Source: Gemmatimonadota bacterium (lineage in GTDB: Bacteria; GCA-2686955). From it: a DNA stretch of 27,945 bases. This document shows, piece after piece, positions 7,425 through 16,117 of the stretch (within the stretch, counting starts at the first letter, position 1; every line of letters starts with the position of its first letter). The notes beneath the pieces are model-generated. The model saw only the letters and a list, made by a program, of their open reading frames with translations, was not told the origin of the DNA and ran no database searches. The position numbers and the translations under genes were made by a program. Location of the stretch: positions 1 to 27,945 of the forward strand of contig NYZA01000144.1 in the NCBI GenBank assembly GCA_002686955.1, given 5' to 3'.

Positions 7425-9308
7425 GTGCCAACTAGTTGTCCGCAGTCATTTTGCCGCTCGGCGACCCGTGCCCTCCTACTCTGGGCCGGCCTCCTTGGCG
7501 TCTCGGCCCCCGCCCCCGCCGCCCGAAGCGGGGAGGAGCGTCCTCTGGCCGTCCGATCGATCGATTTCGTGGGGAACGAAGAGGTATCTCGGGATCGCCT
7601 GCTCGGCGCCATGCGACTCGCCGAAGCGACCTTTCTGAAGCGTACAGCGGGATTGGAGAGGATCGAGTTCGATCCTCTCGCCTACCAGATCGACGTACGG
7701 GCAATCCGGTATTTCTACCAGCAGCAGGGGTTCATCCACGCCGACGTGAAGGGAGACCGTGCGGCGTTCGATTCCCTAGCCGGGGCGGTCGATCTGACGA
7801 TCCGTGTGACCGAAGGAAACCGGTATCGATTCGAGCGGGTTACGGTCGAGGGTGCGGCCAGGCTCGAGCCCGAGGTGCTCTGGAAGCGGATCGGCACGCG
7901 TCCCGGCGATCTCGCCAACCTGCATCAGGTCAAACGCGATGCGAATGCGATCCGAACCCTCTACCGCAATCGGGGCTATGTTCGCGCAACGGTCGAATTC
8001 GAGACGGCGATTCGGGAGGGGGACTGGACGGTCGACGTTCGCTTCGACGTAAGCGAGGGGGAGCCCCACACGATCGCGAAGGTGGTCACACGCGGCAATC
8101 TCGACACCCGGGACGAGATCGTACTTCGCGAGATGAGGATGAAACCGGGCAAGCTCTACAATCGGGAGACGATCCTGACTGACGAGCGAAATCTCTACAA
8201 CACCGGTCTATTCTCGGGCGTAAAGGTGAGCGAAACCGCTCTCGACTCGACGAAGAACACGGTGAATCTCCGTGTCGAGCTGATTGAACGCAGCCCGCGC
8301 TGGATCTCGTTCGCGGTCGGCTCCAGCACCGGCGAGCGGGAGAACGTTCGCCTCTCGGCCGATTGGGGGCACAAGAACCTCGCCGGCACCGCGCGGCTAG
8401 TCACGGTGCGTGCCGAGGCGACCTGGCAACTGAGTCGCTATTACGACGAGGGTCGCATCGATCCGCTCGCGAGCCGCTTCGAATTCGCCTATCTGCAACC
8501 CTGGATCTTCGGACATCGCCTCAGCGCCGGCGGAACCGCGTTTACCGCCCAGGAGATCCCGGTGGGGCGCGAGGACCGGCTCAGCACTTGGGGAATCGTC
8601 GGGCGCCTCTTGCGCCGAATCGGAACCGACACGGAGGTCTACCTGGAGGCGACGCTCCAATGGGCGAACGAGTCGGTCGAGGGACGGATCCTCGATCGCG
8701 ACATCAGCCAGACCAAGAGCGTTACTTTGGCGCATCGTCTCGATTCCCGCGCGAATGTCTTCGCTCCGACGTCGGGCACGGCGACCACGATTGCTCTGAC
8801 ACACGCCGGGGGGGTCCTCGGCGGTGATTTCGATTTCCGCCGTGCGACCGCGAGCTACGCTCGGTTCTTCGGCCTGGGGGAGGGCAGTGTCGCCGCTTTG
8901 AGGCTCTCCGGCGGGGCGGCGGCGCCCTTCGGCGAGAGCGAAGAGATCCCGATCGATCAGGTCTTCACCGCCGGTGGATCGAGCACGGTGCGCGGCTATC
9001 TCGAAGGGGGACTTGGTGCGCCTGGAACTCCGGAAGAGGGGGGACGGGTTCTGGCCCTAGTCAACCTCGAGCTCAGGCAACGACTCGTGGGGGATTTCGG
9101 TGTCGCCCCATTCATCGACGGCGCGCAGGTGTGGCCCTACCTGTCGGCGGTCGACGCGATCGGCGAGATGCGTTGGAGCATGGGGACCGAGCTTCGCTAC
9201 CAGACTCCGATCGGACCGCTCCGGGTGGGCTACGGCGTGAAGATGAACCCGGAGAGCGGCGATCCCGACCCGGGCTCATGGTTCTTCGGATTCGGACAGG
9301 TCTTCTGA
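7425..9308 (+). CDS. tamA: Omp85-family outer-membrane assembly protein, TamA-like
   Basis: An outer-membrane barrel with periplasmic POTRA domains that helps insert or export envelope proteins. 627 residues from GTG 7425. A signal peptide (ALLLWAGLLGVSAPAPAA) is followed by three POTRA-like repeats: around AVRSIDFVGNEEVSRDRL, YRFERVTVEGAARLEPEVL and HTIAKVVTRGNLDTRDEI. A C-terminal barrel of about 350 residues follows, with the strand-loop motif GSSTVRGY (the Omp85 VRGY/F loop 6) and a final aromatic residue (GFGQVF) as barrel signal. Three POTRAs and the TamB-like gene starting in its stop codon favour TamA over BamA, which usually has five POTRAs; but its place after rseP is the usual BamA place, so it could be the general assembly factor in this organism. 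Confidence 0.85.
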   Translation: MPTSCPQSFCRSATRALLLWAGLLGVSAPAPAARSGEERPLAVRSIDFVGNEEVSRDRLLGAMRLAEATFLKRTAGLERIEFDPLAYQIDVRAIRYFYQQQGFIHADVKGDRAAFDSLAGAVDLTIRVTEGNRYRFERVTVEGAARLEPEVLWKRIGTRPGDLANLHQVKRDANAIRTLYRNRGYVRATVEFETAIREGDWTVDVRFDVSEGEPHTIAKVVTRGNLDTRDEIVLREMRMKPGKLYNRETILTDERNLYNTGLFSGVKVSETALDSTKNTVNLRVELIERSPRWISFAVGSSTGERENVRLSADWGHKNLAGTARLVTVRAEATWQLSRYYDEGRIDPLASRFEFAYLQPWIFGHRLSAGGTAFTAQEIPVGREDRLSTWGIVGRLLRRIGTDTEVYLEATLQWANESVEGRILDRDISQTKSVTLAHRLDSRANVFAPTSGTATTIALTHAGGVLGGDFDFRRATASYARFFGLGEGSVAALRLSGGAAAPFGESEEIPIDQVFTAGGSSTVRGYLEGGLGAPGTPEEGGRVLALVNLELRQRLVGDFGVAPFIDGAQVWPYLSAVDAIGEMRWSMGTELRYQTPIGPLRVGYGVKMNPESGDPDPGSWFFGFGQVF

Positions 9309-12300
9309 TGGGGGGCCGCTCCAGGGGCAAAAGGCGCATGTGGTGGATCCTCGCTGCGATGGCGATCGCCGTCGTGTTGGTGAACAGGATCGGAGCCGGT
9401 TGGCCGGTGACACGCGCGCTGCTCAATCGAACGCTGCTGCAACCCAAGGGCTACGAGCTCGTTGGAGGTCGGGTGCGCTGGGCGCTGGTGCCACGAGTGC
9501 GAATCGATGGGAGCGATCTGCTATTGCGGGGCCCCGGCCTGGAGGTCGTCCTGCCTCGGGTTCACGCGGAGCTTTCGGGATTCGAGCTGCTCGCCGGTCG
9601 CCTCGGAGTATCCGATCTGCGCGCATCCCGGATCGAAGTCTCGCTCGCCGAAGGGGAAGGGGAGGGGGGCACGCCGGTTGTGCCCGATCCGCGTCTCGTC
9701 CGCATGGCACTGGAGCGCTTCAGATTCGATCGCATCGTCCTGGCTGATCTCTGCGCGTCGATCGGCGACGCAACGACGCTCGATCTGGCTCTGCTCAGGG
9801 GTGCGCTGACCGGCCGAGACGAAGGACCGACGCTGGTGATCGATACGCTGGCGGCCACGCTCGGTCTCAGCGAGCCTCTGGCTCTGAGGGCGGCCGGGAC
9901 TGAGATCGTGGCCCGGACCGACCGCTACAGCGCATCGAGGTTGGGTGCCTGGATCGGAGAGAGCCGGATCGAGGGGACCGGGAGCCTGCGGCCCGGAGAG
10001 GCGGGACCGATCTGGGAGGCGCGGCTCCATCTCGACGAGTTCTCTTTGCAGTCGATTCGACCCCTGATCGACGAGACGATCACCCGAGCAGAGAGCCGCG
10101 TGAACGGCCGGTTGCAGGTGCGCGGAGAAGCCGACACGATCCATTTCGCTGGTCGGGGTCGAGGCCATGTCGACCCGATCGTGTTCGACGCCGACACGGT
10201 TTCCGGCTGGTGGGACGGCCGCGAGATCGTGGTCTCGCGTATGGAAGGGGTCGTCGAGGGGATCGAAATCGTGGCGACCGAGGCCGCGATAGATCCCCGA
10301 ACGCAGGACTATCGCCTGAAGGGAAGGGCGTCCGGCGTCGCGATCGAGCCCTATTTGGACTTCATGGCGGGCACCGAATTGAACGGGCCCGTAGAGCTGC
10401 GGGGCTCGCATTTCGGGGGGGAGGAGCTCTGGCTCGATGTGCGCGCACCGAAGCTCCGGGGCCGCGTCTTCGACCTCGAGATGCCCGATGGAGCGTTGCA
10501 CCTTAGATATGCCCTCGGCCGCTACGATTTCGACGGCCTGCGTGTCGGCTTGGAAGGCGCCCGTGTCGATGCCACCGGCATGGTCGATCCGGACGAGGAT
10601 TCGATGCGCTGGGAGGGCCATCTTTCCCTCGATCCCGATGCCGCTTTTTTCGAGCGATTCGTCCCCGTGGAGGGGCTCCGGGGGGCACTCGAGGGTGATG
10701 GCAGGCTCAGCGGTCCATTGGAAACCCCTCGCCTGACGGCGACCTACGGCGGGCGCTCGATGGAGTACGGAGCGTTCGTGCTGGACAGCTTCGAAGGCGA
10801 AGTCGATCTCGATTCGGTCTTCCACCACCCGAGCGGACGGGCCGCGATCCGAGGCCAGGGCCTGCTGGGGGTGCTCCCGATCCGGATCGACGAGAGCGAG
10901 CTCGAGGTGGATGCGCGGGATCTCTATCTGGACCGACTGTTGATGCGGCAGGATCGCCGCGATATCCGCGCCACCGGTCCCCTCCGCATCGATGAGGGGA
11001 TCTCCGGTGAGCTGATCGAGTTGGCGCTCGACTCGCCGATGGGGGGGGCGGTCGCCCTGGACACGGTTCTCTTCCGTGCCGACTCGAGCGGCTTCCGGCT
11101 CGATCCGGTCGCTTTTCACTTGGGCGGGGGCAATCTCTCTCTCGAGGGCTTCTGGCGGGTCGCGGAGGGGCTCGACATAGATTTTTCGGTCGAAGAGATC
11201 GATCTGACCCGTTTGGCGCGACTGGGTGGCGCCGGCCACGATGCCGTCTCAGGGAGCTTGCGAGCCTCGGGGCGACTGGAAGGCACCTTCGAGAACCCGA
11301 AGGTGGAGGGAGAGTGGAGTATCGGAGAGCTCTCGATCGGAAGCGCGTATCTCGGCTCAGTCGAGGCGAAGGCCGGCCTCGACAACGGGCGGGTGCGCTT
11401 CGATCGCCTGCGCGCGGGCCACGGGGGATCGGCGATCCGCATCTCGGGCGAGTACCCGCTCGGTCCTCAGATCGGCTGGAACCCGGCGCCGGGACCCCTC
11501 GATGAGATCGATCTCTCGGTCGAGCTGCGGGAGTGGTCCCTCGCCGAGTTGGGCGCCCTCGTCGGCCTCGACTCCTTGGCGGGGCGTGTCGATGCGAGCG
11601 CGCGGCTATCGGGAACCCTGACTTCGCCCACCCTCTCGCTCTCATGCGACGCCGTGGAGCCGGCCGTGCTCGGAGACCGGTACGCCGACCTGACGATCGA
11701 GGCCGAATTCGACGCGGGCAAGCTCAACCTTGCGGCGAGAGACCGGGCGGGTTCCCAAGCACTCGGAACCCTTCCTTTCGTCTTCTGCCTGGCCCCGCTC
11801 TCCTTCGCGCCTTCGGACGAAGCCCTCGATGTCGAGCTCAGTCTCCGAGATTTCGACGCGGCTTTTCTTCGCCATCTCGTTCCGGACATCGAATCGGCCA
11901 GTGGCGCCCTGCGCTTCGACGGACACCTCGATGGCCATCTCCCCTGGCCGGATGCCCATGGTGAGCTTTCGGTGGACGGGGGACGGGTTCGGCTGATCTG
12001 GATGAATGCGCCGCTCCACTCGATCTCGGGCAGCGCGCGGGTCGACGGGCCGCGGACGATTCTCGATCGCGCGGAAGGGAAGATGGGCAGGACCGGACGC
12101 TTCACCGTCAGCGGCTCCCTCACAACGCGGGACTACGTGCCGATCGACTACGATCTGGGCGTGAAGGGGAAACGCCTGCCGATCGATTGGATCCCCGATC
12201 TCAGAGCCGAGGTGGATGCTGACCTGCGTTTCACGAGAAACGTACATATTTCCGGAGATGTGAGTGTTCACGAGGCGATCTACAGCCGAGCCTTCGGAGA

Positions 12301-13156
12301 GGAGCCTGAGCCGATCCCACCGCCGGCTCTGCCGGGAGAGGAGCTGCCATTCGTTCTGAGCTACGACCTTGCTCTGGTGGGTGATCGAAACCTCTGGCTC
12401 CGGAACAGCGAAGCCGATATGGAGCTGCGCGGCCGGCTCCACCTCGAGAGTCTGCTCGATTACGACGAGCTGCCGTTCACGATCCAGGGCGAGCTCGAAG
12501 TGATCCGGGGCACCTACACACTGCTCGGAAAGAACCGTTTCGAGATCGAGAGCGGCCGGATCGAGATGCCCGATCCGTCGATCCTGGATCCGGAGATGCA
12601 GGTCGAGGCGGGTGCGGTGCTGCGGGAGCGGGTTCGTGACGAGCAGGGGGGCTACCGTAGCGAGTCCCTCCCGGTCCATCTCTCCCTCGAAGGGAAGTTC
12701 TTCTCCGATCTGACTTACCAGTTCACCGATCTCTCCCAGGGACGAGCGCCGATCCCGATCGAAGACATGATCCTGCTGCTCACATTCGGCCGCCGGCGCG
12801 CGGCCGTCGATCAGGGAGGGCTCTACGACCAGACCAGCGCTGCGGCCGACGCCAGCGCCATCACCGCCCAGCTTCTCGAGAGCCGGGTGCGCGAGTTCCT
12901 CGACATCTCACTCGATATCAGCACCGGGCGGAGCTCTCCCCTCGAATCGCTCGACGAGACCTATGTCGGCCTGGGCAAATACTTGAACGACAAGCTCTTC
13001 GTCTACTACAGCCAGTACCTTTCCGCCGACCCGAGGCGGAAGCTCGGTGTCGAATACGCCTTCACCGATCATGTGCTCGTGGCCGGCGAGCTCGACGAGA
13101 CCGACCCGAACGCGCCCCGCTACAACGTCGACCTGCGCTACAGGTTGGAGTACTGA
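9308..13156 (+). CDS. tamB: TamB-like AsmA-superfamily envelope protein
   Basis: A 1282-residue protein anchored in the inner membrane by one N-terminal segment (MWWILAAMAIAVVLVNRI) and otherwise periplasmic. TamB-type proteins form a long beta-taco bridge to the outer membrane, work with TamA, and take part in phospholipid transport. The body is a monotonous series of amphipathic beta-strands typical of AsmA-like proteins. The last ~330 residues match the TamB C-terminal domain: a strand series around FTRNVHISGDVSVHEAIYSR and the end ESLDETYVGLGKYLNDKLFV ... LGVEYAFTDHVLVAGELD ... YRLEY. The ATG at 9308 shares one base with the tamA stop (TGATG). An upstream in-frame extension overlaps tamA and is rejected. 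The stop lies 7 bases before a palindromic repeat. Confidence 0.92.
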   Translation: MGGRSRGKRRMWWILAAMAIAVVLVNRIGAGWPVTRALLNRTLLQPKGYELVGGRVRWALVPRVRIDGSDLLLRGPGLEVVLPRVHAELSGFELLAGRLGVSDLRASRIEVSLAEGEGEGGTPVVPDPRLVRMALERFRFDRIVLADLCASIGDATTLDLALLRGALTGRDEGPTLVIDTLAATLGLSEPLALRAAGTEIVARTDRYSASRLGAWIGESRIEGTGSLRPGEAGPIWEARLHLDEFSLQSIRPLIDETITRAESRVNGRLQVRGEADTIHFAGRGRGHVDPIVFDADTVSGWWDGREIVVSRMEGVVEGIEIVATEAAIDPRTQDYRLKGRASGVAIEPYLDFMAGTELNGPVELRGSHFGGEELWLDVRAPKLRGRVFDLEMPDGALHLRYALGRYDFDGLRVGLEGARVDATGMVDPDEDSMRWEGHLSLDPDAAFFERFVPVEGLRGALEGDGRLSGPLETPRLTATYGGRSMEYGAFVLDSFEGEVDLDSVFHHPSGRAAIRGQGLLGVLPIRIDESELEVDARDLYLDRLLMRQDRRDIRATGPLRIDEGISGELIELALDSPMGGAVALDTVLFRADSSGFRLDPVAFHLGGGNLSLEGFWRVAEGLDIDFSVEEIDLTRLARLGGAGHDAVSGSLRASGRLEGTFENPKVEGEWSIGELSIGSAYLGSVEAKAGLDNGRVRFDRLRAGHGGSAIRISGEYPLGPQIGWNPAPGPLDEIDLSVELREWSLAELGALVGLDSLAGRVDASARLSGTLTSPTLSLSCDAVEPAVLGDRYADLTIEAEFDAGKLNLAARDRAGSQALGTLPFVFCLAPLSFAPSDEALDVELSLRDFDAAFLRHLVPDIESASGALRFDGHLDGHLPWPDAHGELSVDGGRVRLIWMNAPLHSISGSARVDGPRTILDRAEGKMGRTGRFTVSGSLTTRDYVPIDYDLGVKGKRLPIDWIPDLRAEVDADLRFTRNVHISGDVSVHEAIYSRAFGEEPEPIPPPALPGEELPFVLSYDLALVGDRNLWLRNSEADMELRGRLHLESLLDYDELPFTIQGELEVIRGTYTLLGKNRFEIESGRIEMPDPSILDPEMQVEAGAVLRERVRDEQGGYRSESLPVHLSLEGKFFSDLTYQFTDLSQGRAPIPIEDMILLLTFGRRRAAVDQGGLYDQTSAAADASAITAQLLESRVREFLDISLDISTGRSSPLESLDETYVGLGKYLNDKLFVYYSQYLSADPRRKLGVEYAFTDHVLVAGELDETDPNAPRYNVDLRYRLEY

Positions 13157-13320
13157 TGCGAAAGGGTTCGCGCAAGAATAACTTGTCATCTTGGCGCCCA
13201 GATGTGCCGCAGATCTGGCCGATCGGCGAGTCCCGAAACCGGAGGAATAGTCGGGCTATTTCGAGGCTTTCGGGACTCGCCGATCGGCCGGAGATGTGGT
13301 GCAGATGGGATGCCAAATGA
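13156..13320 (+). CDS. possible 54-residue ORF spanning repeat copy 1
   Basis: An open frame begins with ATG at 13156, overlapping the tamB stop as TGATG, and ends with TGA at 13318-13320 inside the right arm of the repeat. It starts MRKGSRKNNLSSWRPD and ends EMWCRWDAK, is basic and Trp/Arg-rich, and has no recognisable domain. Part of it (LADRPEM ... RWDA) is also readable in the repeat copy at 21406-21585 on the minus strand, but that reflects nucleotide similarity of the element. The perfect stop-start overlap is suggestive, yet open frames in GC-rich palindromes are common. It is more likely a by-product of the element than a real gene. Confidence 0.15.
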   Translation: MRKGSRKNNLSSWRPDVPQIWPIGESRNRRNSRAISRLSGLADRPEMWCRWDAK

Positions 13321-13342
13321 CAAGTTATTCTTGCGCGAACCC
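13164..13342. repeat. 179-bp palindromic repeat element, copy 1
   Basis: A nearly full-length imperfect palindrome between tamB and the histidine kinase gene. The outer arms 13164-13189 (begins GGGTTCGCGC, ends CTTGTCAT) and 13317-13342 are perfect 26-base inverted repeats. The inner arms 13217-13238 (GGCCGATCGG ... CCCGAAA) and 13268-13289 are perfect 22-base inverted repeats. The 27-base blocks between arms (13190-13216, 13290-13316) are partly complementary. The 29-base centre has a small hairpin (AATAG / CTATT). A second copy lies at 21406-21585 in the opposite orientation. The perfect arms fit a MITE-like or REP-like element, a structured RNA, or a bidirectional terminator. No transposase is visible in the window. 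Confidence 0.9.
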
Positions 13343-14564
13343 AAAGGGACGGCGGCGCTTCGGCCTCGATCTTCCCCGGCTCTCGTCGACGTTGCTCACC
13401 TTCTATGTTCTCGCGGGCGCCGTTCTCGCCTCCGCCGGAGCGTTCTACTACGTCCACGGCCTGATGGGGGCGCTGCGCGAGGACGCCCAGATCGTGAGCG
13501 AAGTCTACGGCCGTTTCTGCAGCATCGCCGGCGATCCGGATGGCGGTGCCGAGGCGCTCGATGTCATCTTCGACCACGTGATCCGCCGAATCGACTTCCC
13601 GGTGATCATCACCGATCGGGAAGGCGTGCCGCGTCACTGGGTCAACGTCGGACTTCCGCCCGACTCCGACGATTTGTCGGGTTTGCGGGCGATGGTGGAG
13701 GAGATGGACCTGGAAGCGGAACCGATCGACGTGCGCGTCGGGCGGGTGGGCCCACTGATCAGCCGGGTCCACTTCGCCGAATCGGATCGCATCTCCGATC
13801 TGCGGCGCGTGCCTTTGATCCTCGGGGGAGTGATCCTGCTCTTCGGCGGACTCGGATTGTGGATCATCTATCTGCTGAGGAAGCAAGAGCACCGCGCGGT
13901 CTGGGTCGGCATGGCTCGAGAGACCGCCCACCAGCTGGGCACGCCCCTTTCCGGCCTGGCCGGATGGGTGGAGCTGTTGGGGGACGGAACGATCACCGCG
14001 GCCGAGGCATCGAAGGAGATGGCGGTCGAGATCGGCCGCCTGGAGGCGGTGGCGGCTCGCTTCGGGCGGATCGGGTCGAGGCCGAGACTGGTCGCGGTCG
14101 ATCTTCGCTCCGTGGTGATCGATGTGCTGGAACGCTTCAGGACACGATCCGCTGCCCACGTCATCAGCTTCGAAGAGGAGCACGGTCCCGGCACGATCGT
14201 TCGCGGAGACGGCCAGCTTCTGGCCTGGGTCGTGGAGAATGTCGTGAGCAATGCCGTCGATGCCTGCCGAGCGACGGAAGAGGCGGGCACGATCTCGGTC
14301 TGGTGCGCCGCCGACATCAGTGGTCATTGGGTGCGCCTGACCGTGCGCGACAACGGCCGTGGCATGACGATGAACGAAGCCCGCCGCGCCTTCCGTCCCG
14401 GTCAGACGAGCAAAGAAACCGGGTGGGGGCTCGGCTTGGCTCTGGCGCGCCGGATCGTCGAGGACGATCATGGGGGACGGATCTTCATCGCCCGCAGCCG
14501 ACCCGGTGACGGAACCACCGTCGAGTTGCAGCTACCTCTCCACACCGAAAAGGCCGACCACTGA
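13317..14564 (+). CDS. membrane sensor histidine kinase (HQLGTPLS type)
   Basis: 415 residues from ATG 13317. Two membrane segments (about 24-46 and 165-186) bracket a periplasmic sensor of ~118 residues. The H-box is ETAHQLGTPLSGLAGW with the phosphorylated histidine at 205. The ATP-binding domain has the N-box VVENVVSNAVDA (Asn308 and Asn312), DNGRGM (345-350) and GWGLGLAL (369-376). There is no HAMP or PAS domain. Only 2 bases separate it from the PorX-like regulator, so the two are very likely partners. All in-frame starts (GTG 13296, ATG 13305, ATG 13317) fall inside the palindromic repeat; the N-terminus MTSYSCANP is translated from its right arm. The H-box differs from the THEFKTP type of Porphyromonas PorY, so I do not call it porY. 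Confidence 0.92.
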   Translation: MTSYSCANPKGRRRFGLDLPRLSSTLLTFYVLAGAVLASAGAFYYVHGLMGALREDAQIVSEVYGRFCSIAGDPDGGAEALDVIFDHVIRRIDFPVIITDREGVPRHWVNVGLPPDSDDLSGLRAMVEEMDLEAEPIDVRVGRVGPLISRVHFAESDRISDLRRVPLILGGVILLFGGLGLWIIYLLRKQEHRAVWVGMARETAHQLGTPLSGLAGWVELLGDGTITAAEASKEMAVEIGRLEAVAARFGRIGSRPRLVAVDLRSVVIDVLERFRTRSAAHVISFEEEHGPGTIVRGDGQLLAWVVENVVSNAVDACRATEEAGTISVWCAADISGHWVRLTVRDNGRGMTMNEARRAFRPGQTSKETGWGLGLALARRIVEDDHGGRIFIARSRPGDGTTVELQLPLHTEKADH

Positions 14565-14566
14565 CC

Positions 14567-16117
14567 ATGCCTCCCCCCGCGCAGATCCTCTGGGTAGACG
14601 ACGAGATCGAGAGCCTGCGCTCTCTGATCGTCTCGTTGGAATCGATGGGCCATCACGTCGAATCGGTTACGAACGGAGACGATGCGATCGCGCTAGTTCG
14701 GCGAGGGGGCATCGATCTCGTGCTGCTCGACGAGATGATGACCGGGCTCGACGGCGTCTCCACACTTCGAGCCGTGAGAGATCTCGACCCGACGATTCCG
14801 GTGGTCATGGTCACCAAGGTCGAAGAGGAGGAGCTGATGGACCGGGCCTACGAGGCACGGGCCGACGACATCCTGATCAAGCCGGTGCGTCCTTCGCAGG
14901 TTCGCGCGGTCGTGAAGAAGCTGCTCGATTCCGAGAGGATCGTCGGGGACGGCATCCGCCGCGACTACGGGCGTGAGATGGCGCGAGTGATGGGAGAGAT
15001 CTCGGGAGGACTCGACCCCGAGGGTTGGCTCAGGGTCGCCTGTTGGCTCTTCCGCCGCCAGATCGAGTTGGAGCGGCTGGGCGATGCAGCGCTGCTGGAC
15101 ACCCACGCCGATCTCCGGCGAGACGCGAATCGCTCCTTCTTCCGTTCGGTGAGCGCCGAGTACCGATCGTGGTTGGATGAGGCGGGACCTCTCCTCTCCC
15201 ATCGGATTCTCGATCGTGCCGTGGTCCCGATTCTCGGCGCGGGCGAGAAACTACTCTTCGTCGTTCTCGATTGCGTGCGGGCCGATCAGTGGATAGCGCT
15301 GGAGCCGCATCTGCGCGACGTCTTCGCGGTGGAGCCCGCCTACGGTTTCGCTCTTCTGCCCACAGCCACCCCCTTCGCCCGCAACGCAATCTTCGGGGGG
15401 GCGCTGCCCTCACAGATCCGACGAGACCACCCCGACCTGTGGGAGGACGACTTCAACTCCGTCGCCTCTCTGAACAGGCACGAGGAAGAGCTTCTGCGTT
15501 TGGCGATGAAGGCTCGCGGCTTCGGTGGGCTGAAGCTTCGCTATGAGCGCGTGGATGGCGGGGACATGGCCCACGATCTGGCTCAGCGCCTCTTGTCGTC
15601 CGCCGATATCGATCTCTACTCGGTCGTCTACGGGTTTCTGGATCTGCTGGCACACAAGAGCAGCGAGTCGGAGGTTCTTCAGGAGATCACGGCGACCGAG
15701 GCCGCCTATCGCGATCTGACGACGACCTGGTTCGCCCACTCGCCCCTGCAGGAGCTGCTCAGGGCCGCGGCCAGGACCGGGCGCACCGTCGTGCTCACTT
15801 CGGATCACGGCTCGGTGACGGTGCAGCGCGGAGCGAAGGTGGTGGGCGACCGCAAGACGTCGAAGGCGGTGCGCTACAAGGTGGGCCGCAATATCCACGC
15901 CGATCGAAGGCAGGCGCTCGACATCCGCGATCCGGAGGGCTGGGGTTTGCCCGCCACTTCGATCAACACCAACTACTTGATCGCGAGCGGGGATCATTTC
16001 TTCGTGTATCCGAATCAGCAGCGCGAGTACGAGCGACGACTCACCGGCACGCTTCAACACGGAGGGCTGAGCCTCGAAGAGATGGTGATCCCGATCGTGA
16101 CGCTGAGACCGAGGTGA
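14567..16117 (+). CDS. porX: PorX-like response regulator with PglZ domain
   Basis: 516 residues. The receiver domain (1-~122) has acidic pair Asp11-Asp12, phosphoacceptor Asp55 (LVLLDEMM), Thr83 and Lys105 (ILIKPV). An all-helical linker (~125-220) leads to a PglZ domain of the alkaline-phosphatase superfamily (~225-516). Candidate metal and catalytic residues are Asp235 (FVVLDCVRADQW), Thr266/Thr268 (LLPTATPFARNAIF), Asp359 and His363 (FLDLLAHKSS), Asp413-His414 (TSDHGS) and His498 in QHGGLSLEEMVIP. In Bacteroidetes PorX has this architecture, controls T9SS genes, and its PglZ domain has been reported as a zinc phosphodiesterase acting on oligonucleotides. The gene follows the kinase by 2 bases and its stop overlaps the tsaE start (GTGA). 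The symbol is by architecture; orthology is likely but not tested. Confidence 0.88.
   Translation: MPPPAQILWVDDEIESLRSLIVSLESMGHHVESVTNGDDAIALVRRGGIDLVLLDEMMTGLDGVSTLRAVRDLDPTIPVVMVTKVEEEELMDRAYEARADDILIKPVRPSQVRAVVKKLLDSERIVGDGIRRDYGREMARVMGEISGGLDPEGWLRVACWLFRRQIELERLGDAALLDTHADLRRDANRSFFRSVSAEYRSWLDEAGPLLSHRILDRAVVPILGAGEKLLFVVLDCVRADQWIALEPHLRDVFAVEPAYGFALLPTATPFARNAIFGGALPSQIRRDHPDLWEDDFNSVASLNRHEEELLRLAMKARGFGGLKLRYERVDGGDMAHDLAQRLLSSADIDLYSVVYGFLDLLAHKSSESEVLQEITATEAAYRDLTTTWFAHSPLQELLRAAARTGRTVVLTSDHGSVTVQRGAKVVGDRKTSKAVRYKVGRNIHADRRQALDIRDPEGWGLPATSINTNYLIASGDHFFVYPNQQREYERRLTGTLQHGGLSLEEMVIPIVTLRPR

Noticed and set aside
9131-9307. N-terminal extension of tamB into tamA
   Set aside because: The ATG at 9308 overlaps the tamA stop and begins a proper basic region plus membrane anchor; the extension translates the tamA 3' end out of frame.
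11642-12679. Minus-strand open frame of 345 codons opposite tamB
   Set aside because: Codon-bias shadow of tamB; no ribosome site or domain.
13190-13316. The palindromic repeat as a CRISPR array or simple intrinsic terminator
   Set aside because: There is a single unit per site with no regularly spaced direct repeats, and no U-tract follows the stems, so neither fits as the main explanation.
13062-14471. Minus-strand open frame of 469 codons opposite the histidine kinase
   Set aside because: The kinase frame has all diagnostic boxes; the antisense product is His/Asp-rich low-information sequence. Its similarity to other frames comes only from the palindromic repeat.
13317-14564. Naming the kinase porY
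   Set aside because: Its H-box (AHQLGTPLS) differs from that of the known PorY type (THEFKTP), so only the pairing with the PorX-like regulator is claimed.
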